Assembly: GCA_045113775.1 (NCBI GenBank)
Contig: JBGUJH010000085.1
Span: 1 to 57,845 of the forward strand
DNA length: 57,845 bases
Origin: CAG-791 sp045113775
Lineage (GTDB): Bacteria; Bacillota; Clostridia; Lachnospirales; Lachnospiraceae
Reading direction: 5' to 3'
Shown here in pieces: positions 1-7,590 of the stretch. A program made the translations under genes and the position numbers. Every line of letters starts with the position of its first letter. Positions within the stretch are counted from its first letter, which is position 1. The notes beneath the pieces are model-generated. The model made no database searches, was not told the origin of the DNA, and worked only from the letters and a program-made list of their open reading frames with translations.

Positions 1-2
1 GG

Positions 3-1289
3 GGAATCCTGGGAATCCCGGTCGCAGGTGCAACACTTCCTGTCATTGCGTTCCTCCTGCTCGGAATATATGGCGGTAATATTCTGATGCTCATTGGCGC
101 TCTCATACTTGGAGCAGGTCATATAGGAATCCATCTGCAGCACAGGAAAGAAGTATACGGGCCTAAGCCAAAGAAAAGAATGACAATACGGATCATTTTC
201 GGCGTACTGAAATCTGCGGCGATCCTGATCGCCGTGATTGTAATTGGCGCATGCACTTTTTTGATTGCCGGCAGAAATATCAATCAGTTGAAACGATTTG
301 TTCGCTATAAGGATGGTGTCAATGAACAGCTCTATGTCAAGCTTACCGATCAGGAGGAATATATTACGATTGCGGGAGAAAACGTTAATAATCCTGTGAT
401 CATCTCGCTTCATGGCGGACCGGGATCCCCTACATCATATGTCGATTATTGCTGGCAGGATTATCTGACAGATGAATACACCGTCGTTTGCTGGGATGAG
501 AGAGGATGTGGAAGATCCTACTACCGCAACGTCAATGTTGATCCGGACAATGAAACATTATCCTTTGACGCACAACTGGCTGATTTGGATGCCCTTGTCG
601 ATTATCTGTGTGAGCGATTTTCCAAAGATCAGGTAATCATTATAGGACACTCATACGGAACCAAGCTCGGAAGCAGATATGTGCTGGCTCATCCTGAAAA
701 AGTATCTGCCTACATCGGCATAGGTCAATCTGTGAATACACGAAACTATTTCGACGAGATCTATTCCTATGAAGACGCTCTTGCCAGGGCGCGTGAAAAT
801 GGTGACGATACGACAGAAATGGAAGCATCCTACGAGAGATTTATGGCTGATATGAGCCTGGCAAACCTGATGCAATTGAGAGCAAAGGTTGAACCGTACC
901 ATCCACAGACGGTTACAAAAGATGTCTCAACCATGGCGGCACTTACCAGTCCCATCCTCGGAGTGGATGACATGAGATGGTACGCTTTTCAGATTCGTGC
1001 TTTGTTGGATGATGCCGGCATGAAGGATTATGAAGAACTGGTGGAGCAACCGCTTACCGGAGTGAAGGACTTTAATGCATTGGAGATGGGAGATGCGTAT
1101 CAGATGCCGGTGTTGTTTATATCCGGTTCTTGCGATTGGATCTGTCCGGTAGGACTGGTAGAGGATTACATAGATGTTATTACGGCTCCAAGAAAAGAAT
1201 TATATCTGATCGAGGGGTGCGGTCATTCTCCGCAGGCCCAATTGCCTGAAGAATTCTGCCGGGCAGTGAAAGGTTTTCTTGATCAATAA
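3..1289 (+). CDS. Membrane-anchored alpha/beta hydrolase, proline iminopeptidase-like (5' partial)
   Basis: Peptidase S33-type alpha/beta hydrolase. The visible 428 residues carry the oxyanion motif HGGPG, then DERGCGRS, the nucleophile elbow GHSYG and a late GCGHS that should supply the catalytic His; DWICP lies near the acid position. The first ATG is at 87, but the frame is open to the window edge and encodes hydrophobic sequence there. A second hydrophobic stretch lies around 210-260. The gene therefore probably starts upstream and has an N-terminal membrane domain with the hydrolase outside or at the membrane. Substrate is unknown; the family includes aminopeptidases and esterases. The sequence looks slightly more AT-rich than what follows. 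No clear terminator follows. Confidence 0.8.
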   Translation, partial: GILGIPVAGATLPVIAFLLLGIYGGNILMLIGALILGAGHIGIHLQHRKEVYGPKPKKRMTIRIIFGVLKSAAILIAVIVIGACTFLIAGRNINQLKRFVRYKDGVNEQLYVKLTDQEEYITIAGENVNNPVIISLHGGPGSPTSYVDYCWQDYLTDEYTVVCWDERGCGRSYYRNVNVDPDNETLSFDAQLADLDALVDYLCERFSKDQVIIIGHSYGTKLGSRYVLAHPEKVSAYIGIGQSVNTRNYFDEIYSYEDALARARENGDDTTEMEASYERFMADMSLANLMQLRAKVEPYHPQTVTKDVSTMAALTSPILGVDDMRWYAFQIRALLDDAGMKDYEELVEQPLTGVKDFNALEMGDAYQMPVLFISGSCDWICPVGLVEDYIDVITAPRKELYLIEGCGHSPQAQLPEEFCRAVKGFLDQ

Positions 1290-1438
1290 AAACGGGAAAC
1301 AAACATACAGATTCCAGTATGTCGACCAGCTTCTAACCCACTACACCCCAGGTCGCCCAAAGTCACGCAAGGGCACCAGTAGTAAAACACCCCTATTTCT
1401 ACTACGTTTTTACTACGTTTGACGTCCGCGATTTGCCT

Positions 1439-1531
1439 CGATTTGCCGCATTTCCGGATTTTTGCCCGATTTTTTGGCAGAATGTGCTCGCGCAGAGCGG
1501 TGCGCAAAGTGCGGCAGATCGCGGCAAATCG
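1439..1531. repeat. Spaced inverted repeat upstream of the phosphatase gene
   Basis: CGATTTGCCGC at 1439-1449 is the exact reverse complement of GCGGCAAATCG at 1521-1531. Just before it are two short tandem duplications: TACTACGTTT at 1400-1409 and 1411-1420, and CGATTTGCC at 1429-1437 and 1439-1447. The 267-base gap after the hydrolase contains no supported gene. Role unknown. Confidence 0.5.
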
Positions 1532-1556
1532 TGCCAGTACAGGAAGGATTTTTGAA

Positions 1557-2039
1557 ATGATTAGAGTTTTGTTTATTTGCCACGGCAATATCTGCCGCTC
1601 GCCGATGGCCGAATTCGTAATGAAAGACCTCGTAAAGAAAGCGCATCTCGAAGACCAATTCGAGATCGCCTCCGCTGCCACCAGCACAGAGGAGATCTGG
1701 GGCGGACGCGGCAACCCGGTCTATCCGCCTGCCCGCGCGAAACTCAAGGAGCACGGTATTGATCCCGGCGGCAAGCGCGCCCGCAGGACGACTCGCGAGG
1801 ACTACAAATACTATGACTATCTGATCGGGATGGATTACGCAAATGCCTACAATATGAAGCGGATCTACGGCGGCGACCCGGACGGAAAAGTATCGCTCCT
1901 TTTGGACTACTGCGGAAGGACCGGGCAGGAAGTTGCAGACCCGTGGTATACAGATGATTTTGACGCTACATGGGACGATGTCCTGCAGGGATGCACAGCA
2001 TTGCTGGAGTATCTGAGGCGGGAGCATAAGATTCAGTGA
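1557..2039 (+). CDS. Low molecular weight protein-tyrosine phosphatase
   Basis: Cytoplasmic 160-residue phosphatase of the LMW-PTP/Wzb family, which removes phosphate from tyrosine and in capsule loci usually acts on a BY-kinase. The P-loop CHGNICRS (C-x5-R-S) lies at residues 8-15, and the general-acid loop DPWY is near residue 125. Start chosen at ATG 1557 because an AGGAAGG site lies about 9 bases upstream and the P-loop is normally within 10-15 residues of the N-terminus; the longer frame from 1419 adds an unrelated Arg-rich stretch. It sits at the head of the polysaccharide locus, but no cognate tyrosine kinase is in the window. Confidence 0.9.
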   Translation: MIRVLFICHGNICRSPMAEFVMKDLVKKAHLEDQFEIASAATSTEEIWGGRGNPVYPPARAKLKEHGIDPGGKRARRTTREDYKYYDYLIGMDYANAYNMKRIYGGDPDGKVSLLLDYCGRTGQEVADPWYTDDFDATWDDVLQGCTALLEYLRREHKIQ

Positions 2040-2138
2040 CTCCGAAGTCCGCATACGAGCGCATAATCTGCGACCTCGGAGAAGGCGTTCGCCGCATGCC
2101 GGCAGGCAGGGAACAAAATGCATCAGGAGGATGAATGG

Positions 2139-2293
2139 ATGAAGAAGAGAGTACTTGCATTTTTGGGTGCATGTTTGTTGGCTGTCAGTACAGTCAGTCG
2201 CTGCAGCAGTTCGATGAGTTCCTGGAAACTTATGACATCAAGGAGGGCGACGGGATGTACCTGGCGCCGGAGGACAGGATCGCCGTGTGGTAG
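2139..2293 (+). pseudogene. Remnant of a secreted protein (signal peptide and C-terminus in different frames)
   Basis: An AGGAGG site at 2125-2130 precedes ATG 2139, which opens a convincing signal peptide (MKKRVLAFLGACLLAVS). After about 20 codons this frame turns into Arg/Ser-rich nonsense. Another frame over 2186-2293 reads as ordinary protein (SLQQFDEFLETYDIKEGDG, then MYLAPEDRIAVW) and ends at TAG 2291. The simplest reading is a gene reduced by internal deletion with a frameshift, leaving only its two ends. The original family was not recognised. A copy of the dispersed structured repeat follows directly. Confidence 0.55.
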
Positions 2294-2311
2294 GGTCAGA
2301 AGAACCGTCAC

Positions 2312-2485
2312 TATAACACAGGGGGGATGTCCCCCGCTTCTACAGGCGGCGGGTAGTAACAAACTTTCTCAGCGGCGGGTGACAATCCCCCGCTGAGTTA
2401 TATGATGCACACGCGTGCGGAATGGAAGATGTTGCCTTTCAGGCAACCCGCACGCGGCGCAGCGGCTCGCTCTGCGAGCCTTGAA
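2312..2485 (+). repeat. Dispersed structured repeat, copy 1 (expanded form)
   Basis: The conserved 98-bp core is 2387-2484. Its predicted structure is an outer stem CGCGTGCGG/CCGCACGCG (2412-2420 with 2448-2456) enclosing the hairpin GTTGCCT/AGGCAAC (2431-2437 with 2441-2447), then the hairpin GGCTCGC/GCGAGCC (2464-2470 with 2474-2480). This copy has a 56-bp extra segment between two CCCCCGCT direct repeats (2331 and 2387) that copy 3 lacks. It is nearly identical to copies at 19256-19353 and 38299-38396. It encodes no credible protein and has no T-tract, so it is not a simple terminator. Confidence 0.8.
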
Positions 2486-2569
2486 ACGTACAAGCAGTCT
2501 GCACGTCGTGCTTCGCCTAGCTCCGCGCGCATTGATCGTAAGTCCGAAACAGGTGTCGTCACCTCTTAC

Positions 2570-2598
2570 TTGCCTTTAGAAACAAGATTCTTTATAAT
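2570..2598 (+). promoter_or_regulatory. Sigma-A-type promoter for rfbA and the glycan genes
   Basis: TTGCCT at 2570-2575, a 17-base spacer, and TATAAT at 2593-2598, 38 bases before the rfbA start. This suggests that the main glycan operon starts here, apart from the phosphatase gene. Confidence 0.7.
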
Positions 2599-2636
2599 AT
2601 ATTCTGGATTGATATGAGCACAGAAGGGAGGATTCT

Positions 2637-3533
2637 ATGAAGGGTATCGTTTTAGCCGGTGGCTCTGGCACGAGATTATATCCGCTCACAATGGTGACAT
2701 CCAAACAGCTTCTTCCTATTTTTGATAAACCGATGATCTACTATCCCCTGTCTGTTCTGATGAACGCGGGCATCAGGGATATCCTGATCATCTCGACACC
2801 GCAGGATCTGCCTCGCTTTGAGCTGCTGCTCGGAAACGGGCACCAGTTCGGCATCAAGCTTTCTTATAAGGCTCAGCCTAGCCCGGACGGACTGGCGCAG
2901 GCATTCATGATCGGTGATAAGTTCATAGGAGACGACGCTGTGGCAATGGTCCTTGGGGACAATATTTTTGCCGGACACGGTCTCAAGAAGAGGCTCAGGG
3001 CGGCTGCCGAGACCGCTGAGAACGGCGGCGGAGCCACGGTCTTCGGTTATTACGTCGACGACCCGGAGAGATTCGGCATAGTGGAATTTGATAAGGACGG
3101 AAAGGCCGTCAGTATCGAGGAGAAGCCGCAGCATCCCAAGAGCAATTACTGTGTAACAGGACTGTATTTTTATGACCGGAACGTCGTGGAGTACGCCAAG
3201 TCCCTCAAGCCTTCGGCCAGGGGCGAGTACGAGATCACGGATCTCAACCGGATCTATCTCGAAGAAGGCCGGCTGCACGTGGAGCTTCTGGGGCAGGGGT
3301 TTACCTGGCTTGATACCGGGACACACGAGAGCCTTGTCGACGCGACGAATTTCGTCAAGACCGTGGAGCAGCATCAGCACAGAAAGATCGGATGCCTTGA
3401 GGAGATCGGATATCTGAACGGATGGATCACCCGGGAGGATGTACTCAGGACCTATGAAGTGATGAAGAAGAACCAGTACGGTCAGTACTTAATGGATGTT
3501 CTGAACGGCAAATATATTGATGAACTAAGATAA
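2637..3533 (+). CDS. rfbA: Glucose-1-phosphate thymidylyltransferase
   Basis: Cytoplasmic enzyme that makes dTDP-glucose from glucose-1-phosphate and dTTP, the first step toward dTDP-rhamnose and related deoxysugars. The 298 residues match the family length. The nucleotide-binding motif GGSGTRLYPLT is at residues 8-18, followed by SKQLLPIFDKPMIYYPL and the GDNIF motif near residue 108. ATG 2637 follows a GAAGGGAGG site. It heads the glycan operon; rfbB, rfbC and rfbD are not in the window, so the pathway must be completed elsewhere or the product is used differently. Confidence 0.95.
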   Translation: MKGIVLAGGSGTRLYPLTMVTSKQLLPIFDKPMIYYPLSVLMNAGIRDILIISTPQDLPRFELLLGNGHQFGIKLSYKAQPSPDGLAQAFMIGDKFIGDDAVAMVLGDNIFAGHGLKKRLRAAAETAENGGGATVFGYYVDDPERFGIVEFDKDGKAVSIEEKPQHPKSNYCVTGLYFYDRNVVEYAKSLKPSARGEYEITDLNRIYLEEGRLHVELLGQGFTWLDTGTHESLVDATNFVKTVEQHQHRKIGCLEEIGYLNGWITREDVLRTYEVMKKNQYGQYLMDVLNGKYIDELR

Positions 3534-3552
3534 TACAGAAGGGATGTAGACA

Positions 3553-4500
3553 GTGGACAGAATAGCAGTATTGATTCCCTGTTATAACGAGTCAAAGACG
3601 ATTGGGAAAGTGGTCGCAGATTGGAAGAAATCTCTTCCGGAGGCTGTAATATATGTCTATGACAATAATTCGAGCGACGGGACAGCACAGATAGCGAAGG
3701 AAGCGGGAGCGGTAGTAAGGTACGAATACCAGCAAGGTAAAGGCAACGTAATACGCAGGATGTTCAGAGAGATCGATGCCGACTGCTATATCATGGTGGA
3801 TGGGGACGACACCTACCCGGCGGAATACGGCAGGCAGATGGCCGACCTGGTCCTGGAGAAGAAGACGGATATGGTAGTGGGAGACAGGCTCTCCTCGACC
3901 TATTTTGAAGAGAATAAGAGACCGTTCCACAATTTCGGCAACAGCCTTGTGAGAGGGAGCATCAACCGCCTTTTTGACACTAATATCAGAGATATCATGA
4001 CCGGATACAGGGCTTTCAGCTATCTGTTCGTAAAGAGCTTCCCGGTCCTGTCAAAGGGATTTGAGATCGAGACGGAGATGAGCATTCACGCCGTTGAGAA
4101 GAACATGAGGATCGAGAACGTGATCATTGAGTACAGGGACCGCCCTGAGGGAAGTGAATCCAAGCTGGACACTTACTCGGATGGGTTCAAGGTACTCGGG
4201 ACGATCTTCCGTCTCTACAAGAACTACAAGCCGATGAGCTTTTTTGGCGGTTTGAGCGTACTTCTGTTCATCCTGACGCTGATCATGTTTATTCCGATCT
4301 TTATTGAATATGCCAGGACCGGCCTGGTACCGAGATTTCCGACTCTCATTGTTTCGGGATTCATCGGACTGGGAGGCGTTTTATCCCTTTTCACGGGGTT
4401 GATCCTTACGACGCTTGTCGAGAAAGAGAGGCAGGAATTCGAATTCAGGCTGATCGTCATTGAGAATATGTATCATAATCTGATACATGGTCGGAAATGA
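3553..4500 (+). CDS. Family 2 glycosyltransferase, polyprenyl-phosphate sugar synthase type
   Basis: GT-A fold enzyme of 315 residues resembling dolichyl/undecaprenyl-phosphate mannosyl- or glucosyltransferases. IPCYNES lies near residue 8 and the metal-binding acidic motif VDGDDTYP at residues 82-89; the conserved GYRAFS loop is also visible. Two C-terminal membrane helices (about 229-251 and 264-290) suggest membrane anchoring. It starts with GTG at 3553, 19 bases after rfbA, preceded by AAGGGATG. It likely loads a sugar onto a lipid carrier for glycan assembly or modification. The donor and acceptor cannot be told from sequence alone. Confidence 0.85.
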   Translation: MDRIAVLIPCYNESKTIGKVVADWKKSLPEAVIYVYDNNSSDGTAQIAKEAGAVVRYEYQQGKGNVIRRMFREIDADCYIMVDGDDTYPAEYGRQMADLVLEKKTDMVVGDRLSSTYFEENKRPFHNFGNSLVRGSINRLFDTNIRDIMTGYRAFSYLFVKSFPVLSKGFEIETEMSIHAVEKNMRIENVIIEYRDRPEGSESKLDTYSDGFKVLGTIFRLYKNYKPMSFFGGLSVLLFILTLIMFIPIFIEYARTGLVPRFPTLIVSGFIGLGGVLSLFTGLILTTLVEKERQEFEFRLIVIENMYHNLIHGRK

Positions 4501-4672
4501 GGCAAATACGGCAGAAAGTATATATATTACTAATAGAAAAAGCAGGCAGAATATATTATAATATTGCAGTTACAGAAAAAGTGCGAATTTTGTGATATAC
4601 TTGTAACGGAGTTTGGGGCAGCAACTTGCGGAACATAGCATGGAGACTGCCGGGGAACACAGGAGAAAGCCA

Positions 4673-5845
4673 GTGGCGAAGAAAGTACGTGTTTTACATA
4701 TCGCGGAAGCGCCGGGAGGCGTGGAACGATACTTGGTCGCGTTATTGACTAAGCTAAAACAGAATTATAGTGATCAGCTTGAGCATATTCTCGTGTGTTC
4801 GGATTCTTTTGATGCCGGCAAGTTTGAGGAGATCGTTTCCAAGGTCGAACATGTCGGAGACATGCACCACGCGATCAGCGCGAGATTTGACATACGCAGT
4901 ATTATGATGGTGAGGAGCCTGATCAAGAAATACAAGCCGGATGTGGTCTACTGTCACAGTTCCAAAGCGGGAGCAATCGGCCGCATGGCAAATGTCGGCC
5001 TCAGGAACAGGTATGGTGAAAGAAATGCCTGTCTCTACAATGCTCACGGCTGGGCATTCAATATGAAGGGGGCCAGCAAGAGTCTGATACGGTCTTATGT
5101 GATGATCGAGAAGATGCTCGCTCCGATCACGGACAGCATCGTATGTATCTCGGAATTTGAGAAGAACACAGCGCTCGCTCATGGAATTTGTGACGCGTCA
5201 AAGCTCAATGTGATCTACAACGGCATTGATCTGGACGAGGAGAACATGGCCCATACTTTGCCGCCTGATATGCAGGGAATTCCGGAGGACGCGTTTGTTG
5301 TCGGTATGGTGGGGCGTCTCGCAACGCAGAAAGCCCCTGATATCTTTGTCAAGGCTGCCTCTGTGATCAAGAAGAGGATTCCCGAGGCGTTTTTTGTAAT
5401 AGTCGGCGACGGACTCAACCGTAATGATACGGAAAGGCTGGTCAGGGAATACGGCCTGATGGATTCCTTCCTGATCACCGGATGGGTCGACGACCCTTTC
5501 AACTATATCTGCAATTTTGATGTGGCCATGCTGATGAGCAGGTGGGAGGGGTTCGGTCTTGTGCTTCCTGAGTACATGCTGACCCGCAAGCCAATCGTAG
5601 CAGCCAATGTGGACGCGATCCCTGAGATCATCCAGGACGGTTACAACGGGCTCCTGGTGGAGCGGGAAGACTTCTACGGTGCCGCGGAGGCAGTCATTAA
5701 ACTCCGCGACAACGAAGAACTGCGCAGTTACCTTGTAGGAAATGGTCTCAAAGTCGTCAAGGAGCGCTTCAACGTGGAGCGGACAGCGCGCGAACACAGG
5801 GACCTGTTCCTGCGCCTTGCCGGAAGAGAAGTAAAGAAAGATTAG
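4673..5845 (+). CDS. Family 4 glycosyltransferase
   Basis: GT-B fold retaining glycosyltransferase of 390 residues. The N-terminal domain begins KKVRVLHIAEAPGGVERY, and the C-terminal Rossmann domain carries VVGMVGRLATQKAPD and the nucleotide-sugar motif EGFGLVLPE (E-x7-E), as in capsule and teichoic-type GT4 enzymes. GTG 4673 is preferred because AGGAGA at 4661-4666 is well placed; upstream in-frame alternatives are ATG 4640 and TTG 4613. The preceding 112 bases are AT-rich and could hold a promoter, though no pair of boxes is convincing. It probably adds a sugar on the cytoplasmic face during repeat-unit synthesis. Confidence 0.9.
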   Translation: MAKKVRVLHIAEAPGGVERYLVALLTKLKQNYSDQLEHILVCSDSFDAGKFEEIVSKVEHVGDMHHAISARFDIRSIMMVRSLIKKYKPDVVYCHSSKAGAIGRMANVGLRNRYGERNACLYNAHGWAFNMKGASKSLIRSYVMIEKMLAPITDSIVCISEFEKNTALAHGICDASKLNVIYNGIDLDEENMAHTLPPDMQGIPEDAFVVGMVGRLATQKAPDIFVKAASVIKKRIPEAFFVIVGDGLNRNDTERLVREYGLMDSFLITGWVDDPFNYICNFDVAMLMSRWEGFGLVLPEYMLTRKPIVAANVDAIPEIIQDGYNGLLVEREDFYGAAEAVIKLRDNEELRSYLVGNGLKVVKERFNVERTAREHRDLFLRLAGREVKKD

Positions 5846-5999
5846 TACTTTTAATATTGGGAACTGATCTCGGCGGAACGCTGCGGATCCGGAGTATTTG
5901 GCAGAATATTCCGGGGCCGGAGTGTTCCGTCGATTATTTGTGTGCCGGGAAAGTGTAAGGGGCCTGCGGGTCAGACCGGCTCGCCGCAAGAAGCCAAAC

Positions 6000-6028
6000 T
6001 TGATAAATAGTGTGAAATCTTATACACT
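6000..6028 (+). promoter_or_regulatory. Putative promoter for the CDP-polyol/Stealth gene set
   Basis: TTGATA at 6000-6005, a 17-base spacer and TACACT at 6023-6028. It lies in the 281-base gap (5846-6126), which otherwise holds GC-rich sequence vaguely like the diverged structured repeats and a short palindrome GGGGTACCCC near 6094. It suggests separate transcription of 6127-14839. Confidence 0.45.
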
Positions 6029-6126
6029 TAATTCTGAATCGGGTTCTACCCGGTGAGAAAGAATTGTTTTTATGATTCTACACTTTAGAAGCGGGGGTAC
6101 CCCTCGATATAAACGAAAGAAGTACT

Positions 6127-6861
6127 ATGATAACTATTAAAGATATAGCAGACAAATCTATGACGCCGGAGAAGAGGTCGATGGCGAAGAATGACCTTTT
6201 CGCCTTTTATATCGGAAGGCCCCTCTCCTACGCGCTGACAATTCCTTTTCTGTACACTGATATAAGCCCGAACACGATCTCGATGATCTCGGTCGTCCCG
6301 GCCATATTCGGCTTTCTGGCAGCCTGTCTGACCAGAACGAAGGCAGGAATGATCGCCGCCTGGCTCATGTTCTTTCTGTGGAACCTTCTGGACGGAGTGG
6401 ACGGCAATGTCGCGAGGTACAGAAGGCAGTTTTCCAAGCTGGGAAGCGTCTATGACGCCATGGCCGGCTATATCGCGTCGGCGCTCATGTTCTATGCCGC
6501 AGGGATCATGGCGGCGCACAGCGAAGGGCCGCTCTTAAATAGAGGGCTGATCAGCGCAGAGGCACTCATCATCTGCGGCGGGCTCATCGCGATCGTCGAC
6601 CTGCTCCCGAGGCTGGTCATGCACAAGGCGGTCACCACACTGATGGATAAGGATGCTGTAAAGGACGTCATGGACAAGGCGGATTACGGGATCGTGAAGA
6701 CGATCGCCCTGAACCTGAGATCCTGCGCCGGGGGCGCACAGTTCCTTCTGCTCGTGGCGATACTGCTGAATATCCTGGACCTTTACACCGTGTGCTACCT
6801 GCTGTTCAACACTGCAGTCATGGTGTTATCACTTAAGTCTGTTTTCAAAGGGAATGAGTGA
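6127..6861 (+). CDS. CDP-alcohol phosphatidyltransferase family membrane protein
   Basis: Integral membrane enzyme family that moves a phospho-alcohol from a CDP-alcohol to an acceptor alcohol with release of CMP. The 244 residues have several membrane helices and the family signature from residue 89: D89, D92-G93, A96-R97, G106 and D110 are present. The final Asp of the canonical motif (expected at 114), proposed to act as catalytic base, is Gly here. Its gene is followed at once by an IspD/TarI-like cytidylyltransferase gene, which suggests a non-lipid CDP-polyol substrate for a surface glycan rather than phospholipid synthesis. It could be a specialised subfamily or catalytically altered. 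Confidence 0.8.
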   Translation: MITIKDIADKSMTPEKRSMAKNDLFAFYIGRPLSYALTIPFLYTDISPNTISMISVVPAIFGFLAACLTRTKAGMIAAWLMFFLWNLLDGVDGNVARYRRQFSKLGSVYDAMAGYIASALMFYAAGIMAAHSEGPLLNRGLISAEALIICGGLIAIVDLLPRLVMHKAVTTLMDKDAVKDVMDKADYGIVKTIALNLRSCAGGAQFLLLVAILLNILDLYTVCYLLFNTAVMVLSLKSVFKGNE

Positions 6862-6862
6862 A

Positions 6863-7579
6863 ATGAATATAGCGATCATTATAGCAGGCGGGACCGGTCA
6901 CCGAATGGGGCAGGATATCCCCAAGCAGTTCATAAATGTCTATGACAAACCGGTCCTCATCTATACGCTTGAGGGCTTTCAGAAGCATCCCGAGATCGAC
7001 GCCATCGAAGTGGTATGCATCGACGGGTGGCACGACATTGTCTGGGCTTATGCCAAACAGTTCAATATTGACAAACTCAAATGGATCGTGTCCGGCGGAA
7101 ATACCGGACAGGAATCGATCAGGAACGGCGTCTACAATCTTGAAGGGAAGTGCGGAGACGACGATATCATTATCGTTCACGACGGGATCCGTCCCCTGGT
7201 AGACGAGACTGTTCTCACTGATGTTATCGCCAAATGCAGGAAATACGGCAACGCCGTGACTTCTCTTCCCTATAACGAGCAGATCTTTGTCGTCGACGAC
7301 GAGATCAGCACTGTCAAATATATTCCTCGTGAAACCCTTCGGAGAGTATCGACGCCGCAGGCTTACAAGTTCGGAAAGCTGGACTGGGCCTATCACGAGG
7401 CTTTCGAGAAGGAGATCGGGATCTACGGCTCATCCTATACCAATACGATGATGGTGGAACTGGGGGAGAGGCTCTATTTTGCCGCAGGTTCTGACAAGAA
7501 CATCAAATTGACGACAAAGGATGACCTGGAGATGTTCAAGGCCTATCTCAAATCAGACATTGACAACTGGCTCAAGTGA
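6863..7579 (+). CDS. IspD/TarI-like CTP:polyol-phosphate cytidylyltransferase
   Basis: Cytoplasmic CTP-dependent nucleotidyltransferase of 238 residues. The P-loop-like AGGTGHRMG at residues 8-16 is followed by PKQF, HDGIRPLV and STPQAY, all typical of 2-C-methylerythritol-4-phosphate (IspD) and ribitol-5-phosphate (TarI) cytidylyltransferases. ATG 6863 is chosen because AAAGGG at 6847-6852 is correctly spaced; ATG 6854 overlaps the upstream stop and sits too close to it. Its place in a glycan locus, next to a CDP-alcohol transferase gene, favours a CDP-polyol role over isoprenoid synthesis, but sequence alone does not separate IspD from TarI. Confidence 0.82.
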   Translation: MNIAIIIAGGTGHRMGQDIPKQFINVYDKPVLIYTLEGFQKHPEIDAIEVVCIDGWHDIVWAYAKQFNIDKLKWIVSGGNTGQESIRNGVYNLEGKCGDDDIIIVHDGIRPLVDETVLTDVIAKCRKYGNAVTSLPYNEQIFVVDDEISTVKYIPRETLRRVSTPQAYKFGKLDWAYHEAFEKEIGIYGSSYTNTMMVELGERLYFAAGSDKNIKLTTKDDLEMFKAYLKSDIDNWLK

Positions 7580-7590
7580 CGGGAGAAATG

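Noticed and set aside
2402..2617. 71-codon frame across repeat copy 1
   Set aside because: It lies over a structured repeat that is non-coding in its other copies, and has no ribosome site.
4501..4612. Promoter before the GT4 gene
   Set aside because: Several TATA-like strings occur in AT-rich sequence, but none has a -35 box at proper spacing.
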